Below, one piece after another: positions 26,957-35,824 of a stretch of 64,000 bases of DNA. Location: assembly GCF_004348445.1 (NCBI RefSeq), contig NZ_SMKV01000003.1, positions 124,001 through 188,000 on the forward strand, given 5' to 3'. A program made the translations under genes and the position numbers. The notes under the pieces are model-generated. The model was not told the DNA's origin, ran no database searches, and was given only the letters and a program-made list of their open reading frames with translations. Every line of letters starts with the position of its first letter. Positions within the stretch are counted from its first letter, which is position 1. The stretch is from Saccharopolyspora aridisoli. Its GTDB lineage: Bacteria; Actinomycetota; Actinomycetes; Mycobacteriales; Pseudonocardiaceae.

Positions 26957-27054
26957 TCGGCGGTTCTGTTCAGAACTGACCCGAAGCGCAACGTCGATCG
27001 ACGGTTCGGGCCACAACTGCCCTCATCCCGCAACGGCGTCGGTCGAGGCCGCGG

Positions 27055-27630
27055 TCAGTGGAACTCGTTCTGGGCCGCTTCCAGGCCCTTCGTGACCAGC
27101 GCTTCCACCGCGTCGGCGCAGAGGTCGATGAAGTAGGCGAGCTCTTTGCGCTCGGTCCCGGAGAAGTCCTTGAGCACGTAGTCGGCGGGGTCCATCCGGC
27201 CGGGCGGGCGTCCGACGCCGAAGCGGACCCGCAGGTAGTCGCGCGTGCCCAGTGACTTGGAGATGGACCGCAGCCCGTTGTGGCCGTTCTCGCCGCCGCC
27301 CTGCTTGATCCGGATCGTGCCGTAGGGCAGGTCCAGCTCGTCGTGGATGACGATCAGCGACTCGGGTGCTGTCTTGTAGAACTTCACCGCGCCGGCGACC
27401 GGGCCGCCGGAGAGGTTCATGAACGAACGCGGCTTGACCAGCACGGACCGGGCGCCGCCCAGCCGTCCTTCGACGGCGTCCGCACCGGAGCGGTGCGACT
27501 TGAACTTGCCGCCGACACGCGCGGCCAGCTCGTCTGCGACGAGGAAGCCGATGTTGTGCCGGTTGCCCTCATAGCGCGGGCCGGGATTGCCCAGTCCGAC
27601 GATCACAGAAACCGCGTCCGCAGTGGTCAC
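27055..27630 (-). CDS. pth: Peptidyl-tRNA hydrolase
   Basis: 191 residues. The Pth signature is complete: VGLGNPGPRYEGNRHNIGF with catalytic His25, VLVKPRSFMNLSGGPV, VIHDELDLPYGTIRIKQGGGENGHNGLRSI, and RVRFGVGRPPG. It releases peptides from tRNA after abortive translation, recycling tRNA. It lies 84 bp downstream of rplY on the same strand; rplY-pth is a conserved pair. Confidence 0.97.
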   Translation of the reverse strand: MTTADAVSVIVGLGNPGPRYEGNRHNIGFLVADELAARVGGKFKSHRSGADAVEGRLGGARSVLVKPRSFMNLSGGPVAGAVKFYKTAPESLIVIHDELDLPYGTIRIKQGGGENGHNGLRSISKSLGTRDYLRVRFGVGRPPGRMDPADYVLKDFSGTERKELAYFIDLCADAVEALVTKGLEAAQNEFH

Positions 27631-27714
27631 GGAAGTAAGTGTCTCCCCTCGTCGAGGCAGAACCCGCGCCGACCCCTGCGGGGGACGGCGCGGGAGCGCC
27701 CGACGTCGTCAGGC

Positions 27715-28329
27715 TCAGGCTTCTTCCGAAACCTCGTCCTCGGCGGGCTCTTCGCCCTCGGAAGCGGAGTCCTCCTCCATCGAGGCCGAGGCCTCGGAGA
27801 CGTTGACGACCATGGTCTCCGGGTCGGACACCAGGGTCGTGCCCTTGGGCAGCTCCAGGTCGGAGGCGTGCAGCTGGGTGCCGATCTCGGCGCCGTCGAT
27901 CGACAGCTCGATCTGCTCCGGAATGTGCATGGCCTCGGCCTCGACCTCGACCTCGGTGAGCTCCTGGCTGACCAGGGCGCCGGAGGCGGCGTCACCGGAG
28001 ACCACGATCGGGACGTTGACGACGACCTTCTCACCGCGCTTGACCAGCACCAGGTCGACGTGCTCGATGTAGCCCTTGATCGGGTGGGCGGTGATGGTCT
28101 TGGTCAGCGCGAGCTCCTTGCCGGAACCCGCGACCTCCAGCGTCAGCACCGCGTTGTGGCCGTTCTCACGGATGGCGCGGGCGAACTCGACGTTGGGCAG
28201 CGACAGGTGCTTCGGGTCGGAGCCGTGGCCGTAGAGGACCGCGGGGATCTGGCCGGCGCGACGGGTGCGGCGAGCCGCTCCCTTGCCGAACTCGTTGCGC
28301 TGCTCGACTGCGATGGTTACCTCGGACAC
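27715..28329 (-). CDS. rplY: 50S ribosomal protein L25 (general stress protein Ctc)
   Basis: 204 residues. The L25 beta-barrel domain is residues 1 to about 92 ([41 protein letters not shown]), followed by the TL5/CTC C-terminal domain and an acidic Glu/Ser-rich tail. It binds 5S rRNA. The long form with C-terminal domain is the usual actinobacterial version. Upstream there is a leader of possibly 200 nt before a TAGACT box (28547-28552, minus strand), so a structured 5' UTR is possible. Confidence 0.97.
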   Translation of the reverse strand: MSEVTIAVEQRNEFGKGAARRTRRAGQIPAVLYGHGSDPKHLSLPNVEFARAIRENGHNAVLTLEVAGSGKELALTKTITAHPIKGYIEHVDLVLVKRGEKVVVNVPIVVSGDAASGALVSQELTEVEVEAEAMHIPEQIELSIDGAEIGTQLHASDLELPKGTTLVSDPETMVVNVSEASASMEEDSASEGEEPAEDEVSEEA

Positions 28330-28730
28330 GGTGGTGCACTCCTTGAAGACGTCGGGCGGAACGTGAGTTGTTCGCTGGCCTGCGGCGGTGGGGCGCGCTA
28401 CTGGGGTGATCGACCGGTGCCGGTGGGAACGGCACCAGGAGAGTGCGCGACATCAGTGCGCCGGAGGAAATTTCGACCGACCGTCACCGTGCCACCGCGC
28501 CGATCACGCCGGGCGTACGTCCCGACCTCGCCGAGGCAACCCGAATAGTCTAAACGGTGCTTGCATAGCCGTTTTCGCACGGGTGGACACGGCGCCCGAA
28601 CGGGCCGTCGCGGTGACCCTGCTAACACGCCCCTTCACCGGAATTCTTGACGGTTCAAAAATGTTGGTGACGTGTGGCCGGGGAACCGACTACCGGCCGG
28701 TGAGACCGCCCGATCGCCAGGAGTGACCCC
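28330..28730. other. Divergent promoter region of rplY and the nitroreductase
   Basis: 401 bp without a gene. On the minus side a TAGACT -10 box (28547-28552) may serve rplY, leaving a ~210-nt leader that contains a GGTGCC/GGCACC hairpin near 28415-28437. On the plus side TTGACG at 28647-28652 may be a -35 element for the nitroreductase, without a clear -10. No RNA family is recognised. Confidence 0.35.
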
Positions 28731-29336
28731 ATGACCGTCTCCCAGTCCGAGCTCGCGCTCGACGCCGAGGCCCAGGACCTGCTGTTCCGCGGGGCCCGCA
28801 CCGCGAATTCCTTCAGCGACGAACCGGTGACCGACGAGCAGGTCCAGGCGATCTACGACCTCGTCAAGTGGGCCCCGACCTCGATGAACCAGCAGCCGCT
28901 GCGGATCGTGCTGCTGCGCTCGGCCGAGGCCAAGCAGCGCCTGCTGCCGCACCTGATGGAGGGCAACCGGGCCAAGACCGAGCAGGCTCCGCTGGTCGCG
29001 ATCCTGGCGGCCGACACCGAGTTCCACGAGAACCTGCCGAAGGTCTTCCCGCACAAGCCCGAGGCCAAGGACATCTTCGCCGACCCGGGCTTCCGGGAGC
29101 AGAACGCGAAGCTGAACGCCACGCTGCAGGCCGGCTACTTCTTCCTCGGGGTCCGGGCCGCCGGGCTCGCCGTCGGACCGATGACCGGGCTGGACGCCGC
29201 GGGCATCAACGCCGAGTTCTTCCCGGAGGGCCACCAGCAGACCCTGGTCGTGGCCAACATCGGCAAGCCCGGCGAGAACCCCTGGTCCGACCGCCTCCCC
29301 CGACTCGACTACGACGAGGTCGTCACCACCCTCTGA
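28731..29336 (+). CDS. Nitroreductase family protein, RutE-like (malonic semialdehyde reductase)
   Basis: 201 residues. The flavin-binding pattern of the RutE/HadB group is visible: LFRGARTANSFSDEPVTDEQ, YDLVKWAPTSMNQQPLRIVLLRS, LNATLQAGYFFLGVRAAGLAVGPMTGLDAAGI, VVANIGKPGENPW. RutE-type enzymes reduce malonic semialdehyde to 3-hydroxypropionate with NAD(P)H and FMN; no other rut genes are nearby, so the physiological substrate is uncertain. In the mycobacterial order a lipoprotein gene (lpqT) occupies the space between rplY and prs, so this gene is a local replacement. A strong terminator follows. Confidence 0.87.
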   Translation: MTVSQSELALDAEAQDLLFRGARTANSFSDEPVTDEQVQAIYDLVKWAPTSMNQQPLRIVLLRSAEAKQRLLPHLMEGNRAKTEQAPLVAILAADTEFHENLPKVFPHKPEAKDIFADPGFREQNAKLNATLQAGYFFLGVRAAGLAVGPMTGLDAAGINAEFFPEGHQQTLVVANIGKPGENPWSDRLPRLDYDEVVTTL

Positions 29337-29346
29337 GGGCAGAACA

Positions 29347-29377
29347 ACGGCCCCGGTCCGCGAAGGACCGGGGCCGT
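29347..29377 (+). terminator. Terminator after the nitroreductase
   Basis: A perfect 13-bp stem (29347-29359 with 29365-29377) with a 5-nt loop, 10 bp after the stop codon. Confidence 0.85.
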
Positions 29378-29418
29378 CGTCATCCCATCCTCGAACGGCC
29401 TGTGCCGTGGACCCGCCT

Positions 29419-29557
29419 GAGCGGTTCGCACCGCCGCGGGTCCCTGAGCGGCTCCCTGGCGAGGACGGCCACTCCGCCGTGCATCGTGGAAACCGCCAGA
29501 GGGGCACCCGCAGTCCAGAGAGCCGCTGGAGGTTCCGTAACTCGCCCCGCTGCGCAG
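29419..29557. repeat. Dispersed intergenic repeat, copy B
   Basis: Inverted copy of the element at 18043-18183. Long identical stretches include GCTCCCTGGCGA, the 20-bp ACTCCGCCGTGCATCGTGGA (29471-29490) and AGGGGCACCCGCAGTCC. It lies between the nitroreductase terminator and the end of prs. Confidence 0.75.
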
Positions 29558-29579
29558 GTCGAGTGCGGAGAAGTGCTCG

Positions 29580-30566
29580 TCAGGCGCGGCCGTCGAACAG
29601 GCTCGTCACCGATCCGTCCTCGAAGACCTGGTGGATCGCTTCCGCGACGAGCGGGGCGATCGACAGGACCGTCAGGTTCGGGAACCGGCGCTCGTCCGGG
29701 ATCGGCAGCGTGTTGGTCAGCACGACCTCCTTGGCGCCGCAGTTCGACAGCCGCTCCACGGCGGGGCCGGACAGCACGGCGTGGGTGGAGGCGATGATGA
29801 CGTCGCTGGCACCGGCCGCGAGCAGCTGCTCAGTGGCCTTGGTGATCGTGCCGCCGGTGTCGATCATGTCGTCGACCAGCACGCACAGCCGGCCCTCGAC
29901 GTCACCGACGACGCGGTTGGCGACCACCTGGTTGGGCTTGCTGGGGTCGCGCGTCTTGTGGATGAACGCCAGCGGCGTGCCGCCCAGGTCATCGGCCCAC
30001 TTCTCGGCGACGCGAACGCGACCGGAGTCCGGGGAGACCACGGTGATGTTCTGGTCGGTGTAGGTCTCGCTGATGTAGTTCGCGAGCAGCTTCTGCGCCA
30101 TCAGGTGGTCCACCGGACCGTCGAAGAAGCCCTGGATCTGGTCGGTGTGCAGGTCCACGACCATGATCCGGTCAGCACCGGCGGTCTTGAACAGGTCCGC
30201 CATCAGCCGCGCCGAGATCGGCTCGCGGCCCTTGTGCTTCTTGTCCTGACGGGCGTAGCCGTAGAACGGGATGACCACGGTGATGCGCTTGGCGCTGGCG
30301 CGCTTGAGCGCGTCCACCATGATCAGCTGCTCCATGATCGCGTCATTGAGCGGCGTGCAGTGCGACTGGATCACAAAGGCGTCGCAGCCACGAACGGACT
30401 CGTCGTAGCGCACGAAGATCTCGCCGTTGGCGAACTGGTACGCGGCCTGGGGCGTGACCGTCACGTCGAGCTGCTTGGCCACCTCCTCGGCAAGTTCCGG
30501 GTGGCTGCGGCCGGAGAAGAGCTTGAGGCTCTTCTTCGGGGTCGCAGACATGGCACTCACGGTCAT
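29580..30566 (-). CDS. prs: Ribose-phosphate pyrophosphokinase (PRPP synthetase)
   Basis: 328 residues, class I. Motifs: LFSGRSHPELAEEVA, FANGEIFVRYDESVRG, IPFYGYARQDKKHKGREPISA, the metal-binding VVDLHTDQIQGFF, and the PRPP loop VLVDDMIDTGGTITKA. It makes PRPP from ribose-5-phosphate and ATP for nucleotide, histidine, tryptophan and decaprenyl-phospho-arabinose synthesis. The first ATG overlaps the glmU stop (ATGA); a second ATG five codons later gives the more usual N-terminus MSATPKKSL. Confidence 0.97.
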   Translation of the reverse strand: MTVSAMSATPKKSLKLFSGRSHPELAEEVAKQLDVTVTPQAAYQFANGEIFVRYDESVRGCDAFVIQSHCTPLNDAIMEQLIMVDALKRASAKRITVVIPFYGYARQDKKHKGREPISARLMADLFKTAGADRIMVVDLHTDQIQGFFDGPVDHLMAQKLLANYISETYTDQNITVVSPDSGRVRVAEKWADDLGGTPLAFIHKTRDPSKPNQVVANRVVGDVEGRLCVLVDDMIDTGGTITKATEQLLAAGASDVIIASTHAVLSGPAVERLSNCGAKEVVLTNTLPIPDERRFPNLTVLSIAPLVAEAIHQVFEDGSVTSLFDGRA

Positions 30567-32089
30567 CGTCCCTCCCCGTTCGACGTCTCTGCGTCATCGG
30601 TCGGTTCATTGCCCAAAGCCCGCTGTGCGGCCTGGTCGGCGGCGGTGCCCGGGCGGCGCTTGGCCACCCAGCCATCGATGTTTCGTTGCCTCCCGCGGGC
30701 GACCGCCATCGCGCCCGGGGGGACATCCTGGGTGATCACCGAACCGGCGGCGGTGTACGCGCCGTCGCCGATCTCCACCGGTGCGACGAACATGTTGTCC
30801 GCGCCGGTCCGTGAGTGTGATCCGATCTTGGTGTGGTGCTTGTTCACGCCGTCGTAGTTGACGAAGACGGTGGCGGCGCCGATGTTGGACTTCTCGCCGA
30901 TCGTCGCGTCGCCGACGTAGCTCAGGTGCGGCACCTTGGTGCCCTCGCCGATCTCGGCGTTCTTGGTCTCGACGAAGGTGCCGATCTTGCCGTCCGCGCC
31001 CAGCGAGGTGCCGGGGCGCAGGAAGGCGAAGGGGCCGACGCTGGCGTTCGGGCCGATCTCCGCGCCTTCGCCGTGGCTGCGCACCACTGACGCGCCGGGG
31101 CGGATCGCGCAGTTCGTCAGCGTGGTGTCCGGACCGACGGTGGCGCCCTCGCCGACGGTGGTGCCCGCGCGCAGCTGCACACCCGGCTCCAGCGTCACGT
31201 CGCGGGCCAGGGTCACGTCGCAGTCCAGCCACACCGTGGCCGGGTCGATGACGGTGACGCCCTCGCGCATCCAGCGCGTCACCAGCCGGCGGTTGAGCTC
31301 AGCGCCGAGCCGGGACAGCTGCACCCGGTCGTTGACGCCTTCGACCAGCCACGTGTCCGAGCAGATCAGTGTGCCGACGGTGCGGCCGTCGCCGCGCGCG
31401 ATGGACAGCACGTCGGTCAGGTAGAGCTCGCCCTGGGCGTTGTCGGTGGACAGCCGCTTGAGCGCGCCGGTGAGCACCTCGGCGTCGAAGGCGTAGACCC
31501 CGGAGTTGATCTCGGTGATCGCGGCCTGCTCGGCGGTTGCGTCCTTCTGCTCGACGATGCCGGTGACCTGACCGGAGGCGTCGCGGGTGATCCGGCCGTA
31601 GCCGGTCGGGTCAGCGACGACCGAAGTCAGCACCGTGACGGCGTTGCCGGACGCGGCGTGCTCGTCGAGCATCGCGCGCAGCGTGTCAGCGTCGAGCAGC
31701 GGCACGTCGCCGTAGCTGACCAGCACCGTTCCCGCGAGGCCGTCGGGGAGCTCGGCCAGGCCGCAGGACACGGCGTGGCCGGTCCCCAGCTGCTCCTCCT
31801 GGACGGCGGTGGTGATCGGGCGGCCGAGCGAGTCCGACACCGAGTTCAGGTGCTCGGCGACGGCATCGCGGCCGTGCCCGAGAACGACGACCAGCTGATC
31901 GGGATCGATCCCCGCGGCGGCGCGGACGGCGTGTTCGACGAGGGGCCTGCCGGCGATCCGGTGCAGCACCTTCGGTGTCGCCGATCGCATCCTGGTGCCC
32001 TCCCCGGCCGCCAGCACGACCGTGCTGACCGGTTCCGGGTGCGCAGCAGCGCGCTGGGAGGAGGGCTGGGCGTTGTCGCCCTGGAGCAT
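30563..32089 (-). CDS. glmU: Bifunctional GlcNAc-1-phosphate uridyltransferase / GlcN-1-phosphate acetyltransferase
   Basis: 508 residues. The N-terminal pyrophosphorylase has the LAAGEGTRM loop (26-34), GTGHAVSCG and VSYGDVPLL. The C-terminal left-handed beta-helix acetyltransferase carries hexapeptide repeats (GEGATVGPDTTL, GPNASVGPFAFLRPGTSLGADGKIG) and FVNYDGVNKHHTKIG with the catalytic His. It supplies UDP-GlcNAc for peptidoglycan. AGGGAG lies upstream of ATG 32089. It is translationally coupled to prs, as in mycobacteria. Confidence 0.97.
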   Translation of the reverse strand: MLQGDNAQPSSQRAAAHPEPVSTVVLAAGEGTRMRSATPKVLHRIAGRPLVEHAVRAAAGIDPDQLVVVLGHGRDAVAEHLNSVSDSLGRPITTAVQEEQLGTGHAVSCGLAELPDGLAGTVLVSYGDVPLLDADTLRAMLDEHAASGNAVTVLTSVVADPTGYGRITRDASGQVTGIVEQKDATAEQAAITEINSGVYAFDAEVLTGALKRLSTDNAQGELYLTDVLSIARGDGRTVGTLICSDTWLVEGVNDRVQLSRLGAELNRRLVTRWMREGVTVIDPATVWLDCDVTLARDVTLEPGVQLRAGTTVGEGATVGPDTTLTNCAIRPGASVVRSHGEGAEIGPNASVGPFAFLRPGTSLGADGKIGTFVETKNAEIGEGTKVPHLSYVGDATIGEKSNIGAATVFVNYDGVNKHHTKIGSHSRTGADNMFVAPVEIGDGAYTAAGSVITQDVPPGAMAVARGRQRNIDGWVAKRRPGTAADQAAQRALGNEPTDDAETSNGEGR

Positions 32090-32326
32090 CAGCGCTCTCC
32101 CTTGATCTCTAGAAGCGGCCTGCCGAGTCTGGATCCGGCGCCGGCCGACGTGCCTGTCGCGTCCAAGCGGGTGAAGGGTAACCGCACGGGTCGTCCTTCA
32201 CCTTCGGCGCCCCTGCCCCTTCCGGCAGCAGCTGCGATGGTACCGCCGCTCGGCTGGACGGTGGCGGATGAAAGGGCCCCCTAGCTGGGCCAACGTGATC
32301 TTTCCCCGACCAGTTGACACGTCGCT

Positions 32327-34099
32327 TCAGCGTGCGTCCGGCGGGATCCACACAGCTTGATCGATCCCGGACGGCGGCTCGGCCGGGTGAGGCTCGGCGC
32401 GGTCGTTGACTCCGGAGAGTGCTGTGACGCGGTTCCCGCCGTTGCGCTTCGCCTGGTACATCGCGGCGTCGGCGCGAGCGAGGACCTGTGCGGCGGACTC
32501 CTGCGGGCGCATCGCGACCACGCCGATCGACAGCGTCACACCCCGGGACAGCTCCGGAGCCAGCCCGTCGACGGCCTCCACCGTGCGGTGCAGCGCGGCC
32601 TCGGCGGCGCTGAGCGTCGCGCCGGGCAGCAGGACCACGAACTCGTCACCGCCGTAGCGGGCCACGAAGTCGTCGGTGCGCAGCGTGTCGCGCAGGTTGC
32701 GGGCGACGGTGCGCAGCACGTCGTCGCCTTCGGCGTGCGAACAGCGGTCGTTGACGCCCTTGAAGCCGTCCAGGTCGACCAGCGCGACCGCCAGCGGCTG
32801 CACCTCCGGCGCGCCGAGCAGGGTCTCCAGCCGGTCGTCGAGCGCGCGCCGGTTGGACAGCCCGGTCAGCGGGTCCTCGCGGGCCTGCCGGGTGATCGCG
32901 TCGTGCTTGTGGCTCAGCCGCGAGTTCTCCAGGCGAGTGGCCAATGTGGACACCCGGGCCTCCCGCATCGCCCACAGCTCGGTCTCCAGCTCCAGCGCGT
33001 AGTCGCGGAGGGCGTCCCGCGGGCGGTCCGGAGCCAGCTCGGTGAGCAGTGCGAACTCCCTGGCCAGTGAGATCCGCAGGGTCGGTTCGGAGGAGTCGTG
33101 GCTGAGGGTGGTCAGCGTCTCCGACAGCACCCGCACCGCGTCGTCGCGGTGGTCGCCGCGCACCAGGCAGCGGGAGAGCGCGATCGCCATGATGATCTGC
33201 TCCCGCGGGTGCATCGAGCGGTCGAGGTGACGCATCTCCTCCAGCCGCGTGATGTGGTCGGCTGAGGGGGAAGCGAGGGCGTGCGCGGCGCCCAGCACAG
33301 GCATCTGCTCGGCGGCGGTGCGGTTGGACACGCGCGGGAACAGCGACTCCCGCCACGGGCCCTCGACGGCGACGGCGAGCGCGGAGGCGGTGGAGAACTG
33401 GCTTGCCGCCTCGTCCTGCAGTCCGACGCGTTCCAGCCGCAGTCCCCAGCCCAGCTGCATGCGGCAGCGGTTGATCATGTGCACGGCGATCTCGTGCGGC
33501 CCGCCGCTCTCGCGGATGCGCTGGTGGGCGCGGGCCATCACCTCGTCGGCCATCTCGTAGATGCCCAGCTGCGTCAGCACCAGGCCGATGTCGATCAGCG
33601 AGGTCGCCAGCAGGCGCTCCCAGGAGCGGCGGCCGAGCGTGCGGTCGGGGACCAGTTCCTCGTCGAGCATCGCGAGGCCGTGCGCGACCTCGGTCAGCGC
33701 GTTGTCCTCGGCGCCCACGAGCAGCGCGCGTCGTCCGCGCAGCGCGTGGGCGTCGGCCTGCAGCACTTCGAGGCCGTGGCGCTTGGTGTGGCTGAGCAGC
33801 TCGTCCAGCAGCTCGTCGGCGCTGTCCACCAGTTCGGCGGTGGTCAGGCGCAGGGCTGCGCAGTGCCGGAGGAGTTGGGCGACGATGCGCGGTTCACCCC
33901 GGCGCTGGGCTTCGGTGAGTAAGTTGTCGGCTTCGCGGATCGTGCTGGACTGGCCGGCCGGGGCGCTGTGCTGGCCGACTGCGTTGAGTTCGCGGGCGCG
34001 ACCGACCAACCACGCGTCGGATACCTCGCCCAGCGTGGTGACCGGATCTTCGCGCACGGCGGCAGTGTCGTCGCGCAGCGGCGCACACCCCCTGTTCAC
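32327..34099 (-). CDS. Diguanylate cyclase (GGDEF) with N-terminal helical-repeat region
   Basis: 590 residues, no membrane span. The first ~380 residues are helical and TPR-like (for example LAMLDEELVPDRTLGRRSWERLLATSLIDIGLVLTQLG). The C-terminal GGDEF domain begins DPLTGLSNRRALDDRLE. The active motif GGDEF is intact at 483-487 and is preceded by an RxxD inhibitory site (RTDD, 474-477), so it should make cyclic di-GMP and be inhibited by it. c-di-GMP controls development in actinomycetes through BldD. GTG 34099 has GGAG at 5 nt. It lies downstream of tRNA-Gln, between it and glmU, where mycobacteria have no such gene. Confidence 0.92.
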   Translation of the reverse strand: MNRGCAPLRDDTAAVREDPVTTLGEVSDAWLVGRARELNAVGQHSAPAGQSSTIREADNLLTEAQRRGEPRIVAQLLRHCAALRLTTAELVDSADELLDELLSHTKRHGLEVLQADAHALRGRRALLVGAEDNALTEVAHGLAMLDEELVPDRTLGRRSWERLLATSLIDIGLVLTQLGIYEMADEVMARAHQRIRESGGPHEIAVHMINRCRMQLGWGLRLERVGLQDEAASQFSTASALAVAVEGPWRESLFPRVSNRTAAEQMPVLGAAHALASPSADHITRLEEMRHLDRSMHPREQIIMAIALSRCLVRGDHRDDAVRVLSETLTTLSHDSSEPTLRISLAREFALLTELAPDRPRDALRDYALELETELWAMREARVSTLATRLENSRLSHKHDAITRQAREDPLTGLSNRRALDDRLETLLGAPEVQPLAVALVDLDGFKGVNDRCSHAEGDDVLRTVARNLRDTLRTDDFVARYGGDEFVVLLPGATLSAAEAALHRTVEAVDGLAPELSRGVTLSIGVVAMRPQESAAQVLARADAAMYQAKRNGGNRVTALSGVNDRAEPHPAEPPSGIDQAVWIPPDAR

Positions 34100-34167
34100 C
34101 TTGTCTCCCGGGGAACCCGGGCGGTGCGCGTCGCCGCGTACCGCGTCGGGCCCAGGAGGGCTGCTCG

Positions 34168-34238
34168 CTCCGCCGCCAGGATTCGAACCTGGACCATCGG
34201 AACCAAAATCCGAGGTGCTGCCTTTACACCACGGCGGA
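34168..34238 (-). tRNA. tRNA-Gln (anticodon TTG)
   Basis: 71-nt cloverleaf on the minus strand: acceptor TCCGCCG/CGGCGGA, D-arm GTG/CAC, anticodon stem TCGGA/TCCGA around TTTTGGT (anticodon TTG), and T-arm CCAGG/CCTGG with TTCGAAT. The CCA end is not encoded. In M. tuberculosis a tRNA-Gln gene also lies next to glmU and the TetR gene. Confidence 0.95.
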
Positions 34239-34645
34239 TTGGGCGCATTGGGCCCCTGGAACCGGGCGTTGCGCGCCGGCGCCGCAGCGTGAGCTTACCG
34301 GTCGATGACAACGGCCGGTGGCGCCCTGCCGAGATAGTCACGTGGCCGGCCGAATCCGAGTGCCGACCGTGGTTGCGCGGGGGCCGGGGACGCGGTGCCG
34401 GGCGGCAGGGCGGGGCGAGCGGCTGCCGCCGTTGGGGTCGAGGTGTCGCGGGAAGTCGGGGGCTGAGGCTCGGAAGCCCGCACGGCTGGTTCTGGGCAGG
34501 CACACCGGGGAGACGGAACGGGGCGGGCCCCGGTTGCACGGCGCGATGCGGACGATCGGGTGAACGGATAAGTCACGACATGCCCGGAAAATAGCGACAC
34601 GCCGCTTTTTTCCTCTGGGGGGTGACGATTTCGCATCAAACAACC
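34239..34645. other. Gene-free region upstream of the tRNA and the desaturase operators
   Basis: About 400 bp. It must contain the tRNA-Gln promoter on the minus strand. I see no gene, no remnant with family resemblance and no repeat. Confidence 0.4.
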
Positions 34646-34672
34646 TACGCTAGCGTAAGTTACGGTCCCGTA
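34646..34672. promoter_or_regulatory. Tandem TACG-N4-CGTA operators upstream of the desaturase
   Basis: Two inverted repeats of the same form, TACGCTAGCGTA (34646-34657, fully palindromic) and TACGGTCCCGTA (34661-34672), with centres 15 bp apart. A TAGGGT box overlaps the second. The form fits a TetR-family repressor binding as two dimers. The binder could be the TetR encoded at 35825 or a fatty-acid regulator elsewhere. Confidence 0.65.
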
Positions 34673-34754
34673 GGGTGGAGGTGTTGCGGGACCACGACCA
34701 CCCGGTGCTGACAACCGTTTAACCACCTCCCCAACGCCATTCGAGGTATTGAGC

Positions 34755-35723
34755 ATGACCGCAGCAACCGAGCGCGTCGCCGCTCCGGGCGTCGGCGCTG
34801 AGTCCGGGCCGAAGCCCCTGACCACAGGGCCGCAAACGGCCGGACGGTCGTCATTGGTGTACGCGTTCCTCCTGATCCCGATGACCGCGCTGGTCGCTTC
34901 CGTCCCGGTCCTGTGGGGTTGGGGCATCGGCCCCGTCGACATCGCCCTGGCGGTGGCGTTCTGGCTGATCAGCGGACTGGGCGTGACCGTCGGTTTCCAC
35001 CGGTACTTCACGCACGGCGCCTTCAAGGCCAACCGCGGCGTCAAGATCGCTCTGGCCATCGCGGGAATGATGTCGGTCCAGGGCCCGGTGATCACCTGGG
35101 TCGCCGACCACCGGCGGCACCACGCCTACTCCGACCGCGAGGGCGATCCGCACTCGCCTTGGCTGTTCGGCACCTCCGCCGTTGCGTTGACCAAGGGCTT
35201 CTGGCACTCCCACATGGGCTGGATGTTCAGCCGCGAGATGACCAACGAGGACCGGTTCGCGCCGGACCTGCTCAAGGACCGCGACATCGTCTGGGCCAAC
35301 AAGCTGTTCCCGGTGTGGACGGCGGCGAGCCTCGTGCTGCCGGCGCTGCTCGGCGGGCTGTTCACCTGGTCGCTGTGGGGCGCGCTCACCGGGTTCTTCT
35401 GGGCCGGGCTCGTGCGCGTGTCGTTCCTGCACCACATCACGTGGTCGGTCAACTCGATCTGCCACATGATCGGTGAGCGGCCGTTCAAGAGCCGTGACAA
35501 GGCCGCCAACTTCTGGCCGCTGGCGATCCTGTCCTTCGGCGAGTCCTGGCACAACTCGCACCACGCCGACCCGACCTGCGCGCGGCACGGCGTGCTGCGC
35601 GGGCAGCTGGACATCTCGGCGCGCACGATCTGGATCTTCGAGAAGCTCGGCTGGGCCTGGAAGGTCCGCTGGCCGAACGAGAAGCGCCTCGCGCGCATCG
35701 CGGTCACCGACCACAAGGGCTGA
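34755..35723 (+). CDS. Acyl-CoA (delta-9 type) fatty acid desaturase
   Basis: 322 residues. Three histidine boxes bind the di-iron centre: H82-RYFT-H87, H119-RR-HH (122-123) and H266-NS-HH (269-270). Four hydrophobic spans surround them, so it is an integral membrane desaturase of the stearoyl-CoA type, which introduces a double bond into long acyl-CoA using O2 and an electron donor. ATG 34755 has GAGG 8 nt upstream; TTG 34749 is possible but less likely. Expression is probably controlled through the tandem operators at 34646-34672. Confidence 0.93.
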   Translation: MTAATERVAAPGVGAESGPKPLTTGPQTAGRSSLVYAFLLIPMTALVASVPVLWGWGIGPVDIALAVAFWLISGLGVTVGFHRYFTHGAFKANRGVKIALAIAGMMSVQGPVITWVADHRRHHAYSDREGDPHSPWLFGTSAVALTKGFWHSHMGWMFSREMTNEDRFAPDLLKDRDIVWANKLFPVWTAASLVLPALLGGLFTWSLWGALTGFFWAGLVRVSFLHHITWSVNSICHMIGERPFKSRDKAANFWPLAILSFGESWHNSHHADPTCARHGVLRGQLDISARTIWIFEKLGWAWKVRWPNEKRLARIAVTDHKG

Positions 35724-35736
35724 TCGCTCACGACCG

Positions 35737-35772
35737 GAGGTGCCCGTGCGGTGAGAACCGCGCGGGCACCTC
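35737..35772 (+). terminator. Terminator after the desaturase
   Basis: A 15-bp stem with one G-U pair (35737-35751 with 35758-35772) and a 6-nt loop, followed by GTTGTC. Confidence 0.75.
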
Positions 35773-35811
35773 GTTGTCTCGGGCCTGCACCTCGAACGCG
35801 GGTCCCTCACC

Positions 35812-35817
35812 TAGGGT
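35812..35817 (+). promoter_or_regulatory. Leaderless -10 box of the TetR gene
   Basis: TAGGGT lies 7 nt before GTG 35825. Confidence 0.55.
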
Positions 35818-35824
35818 GGGTCGA

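Noticed and set aside
26957-27054. Small dyads (GTTCTG/CAGAAC at 26963-26976 and CCCGAA/TTCGGG around 26980-27010) as a strong terminator between the acyl-AMP ligase and pth
   Set aside because: The stems are only 6 bp and have no T tract, so I could not support a terminator call with confidence.
34168-34238. tRNA-Gln as an attachment site of an integrated element carrying the GGDEF gene
   Set aside because: No integrase and no direct repeat of the tRNA 3' end was found on either side.
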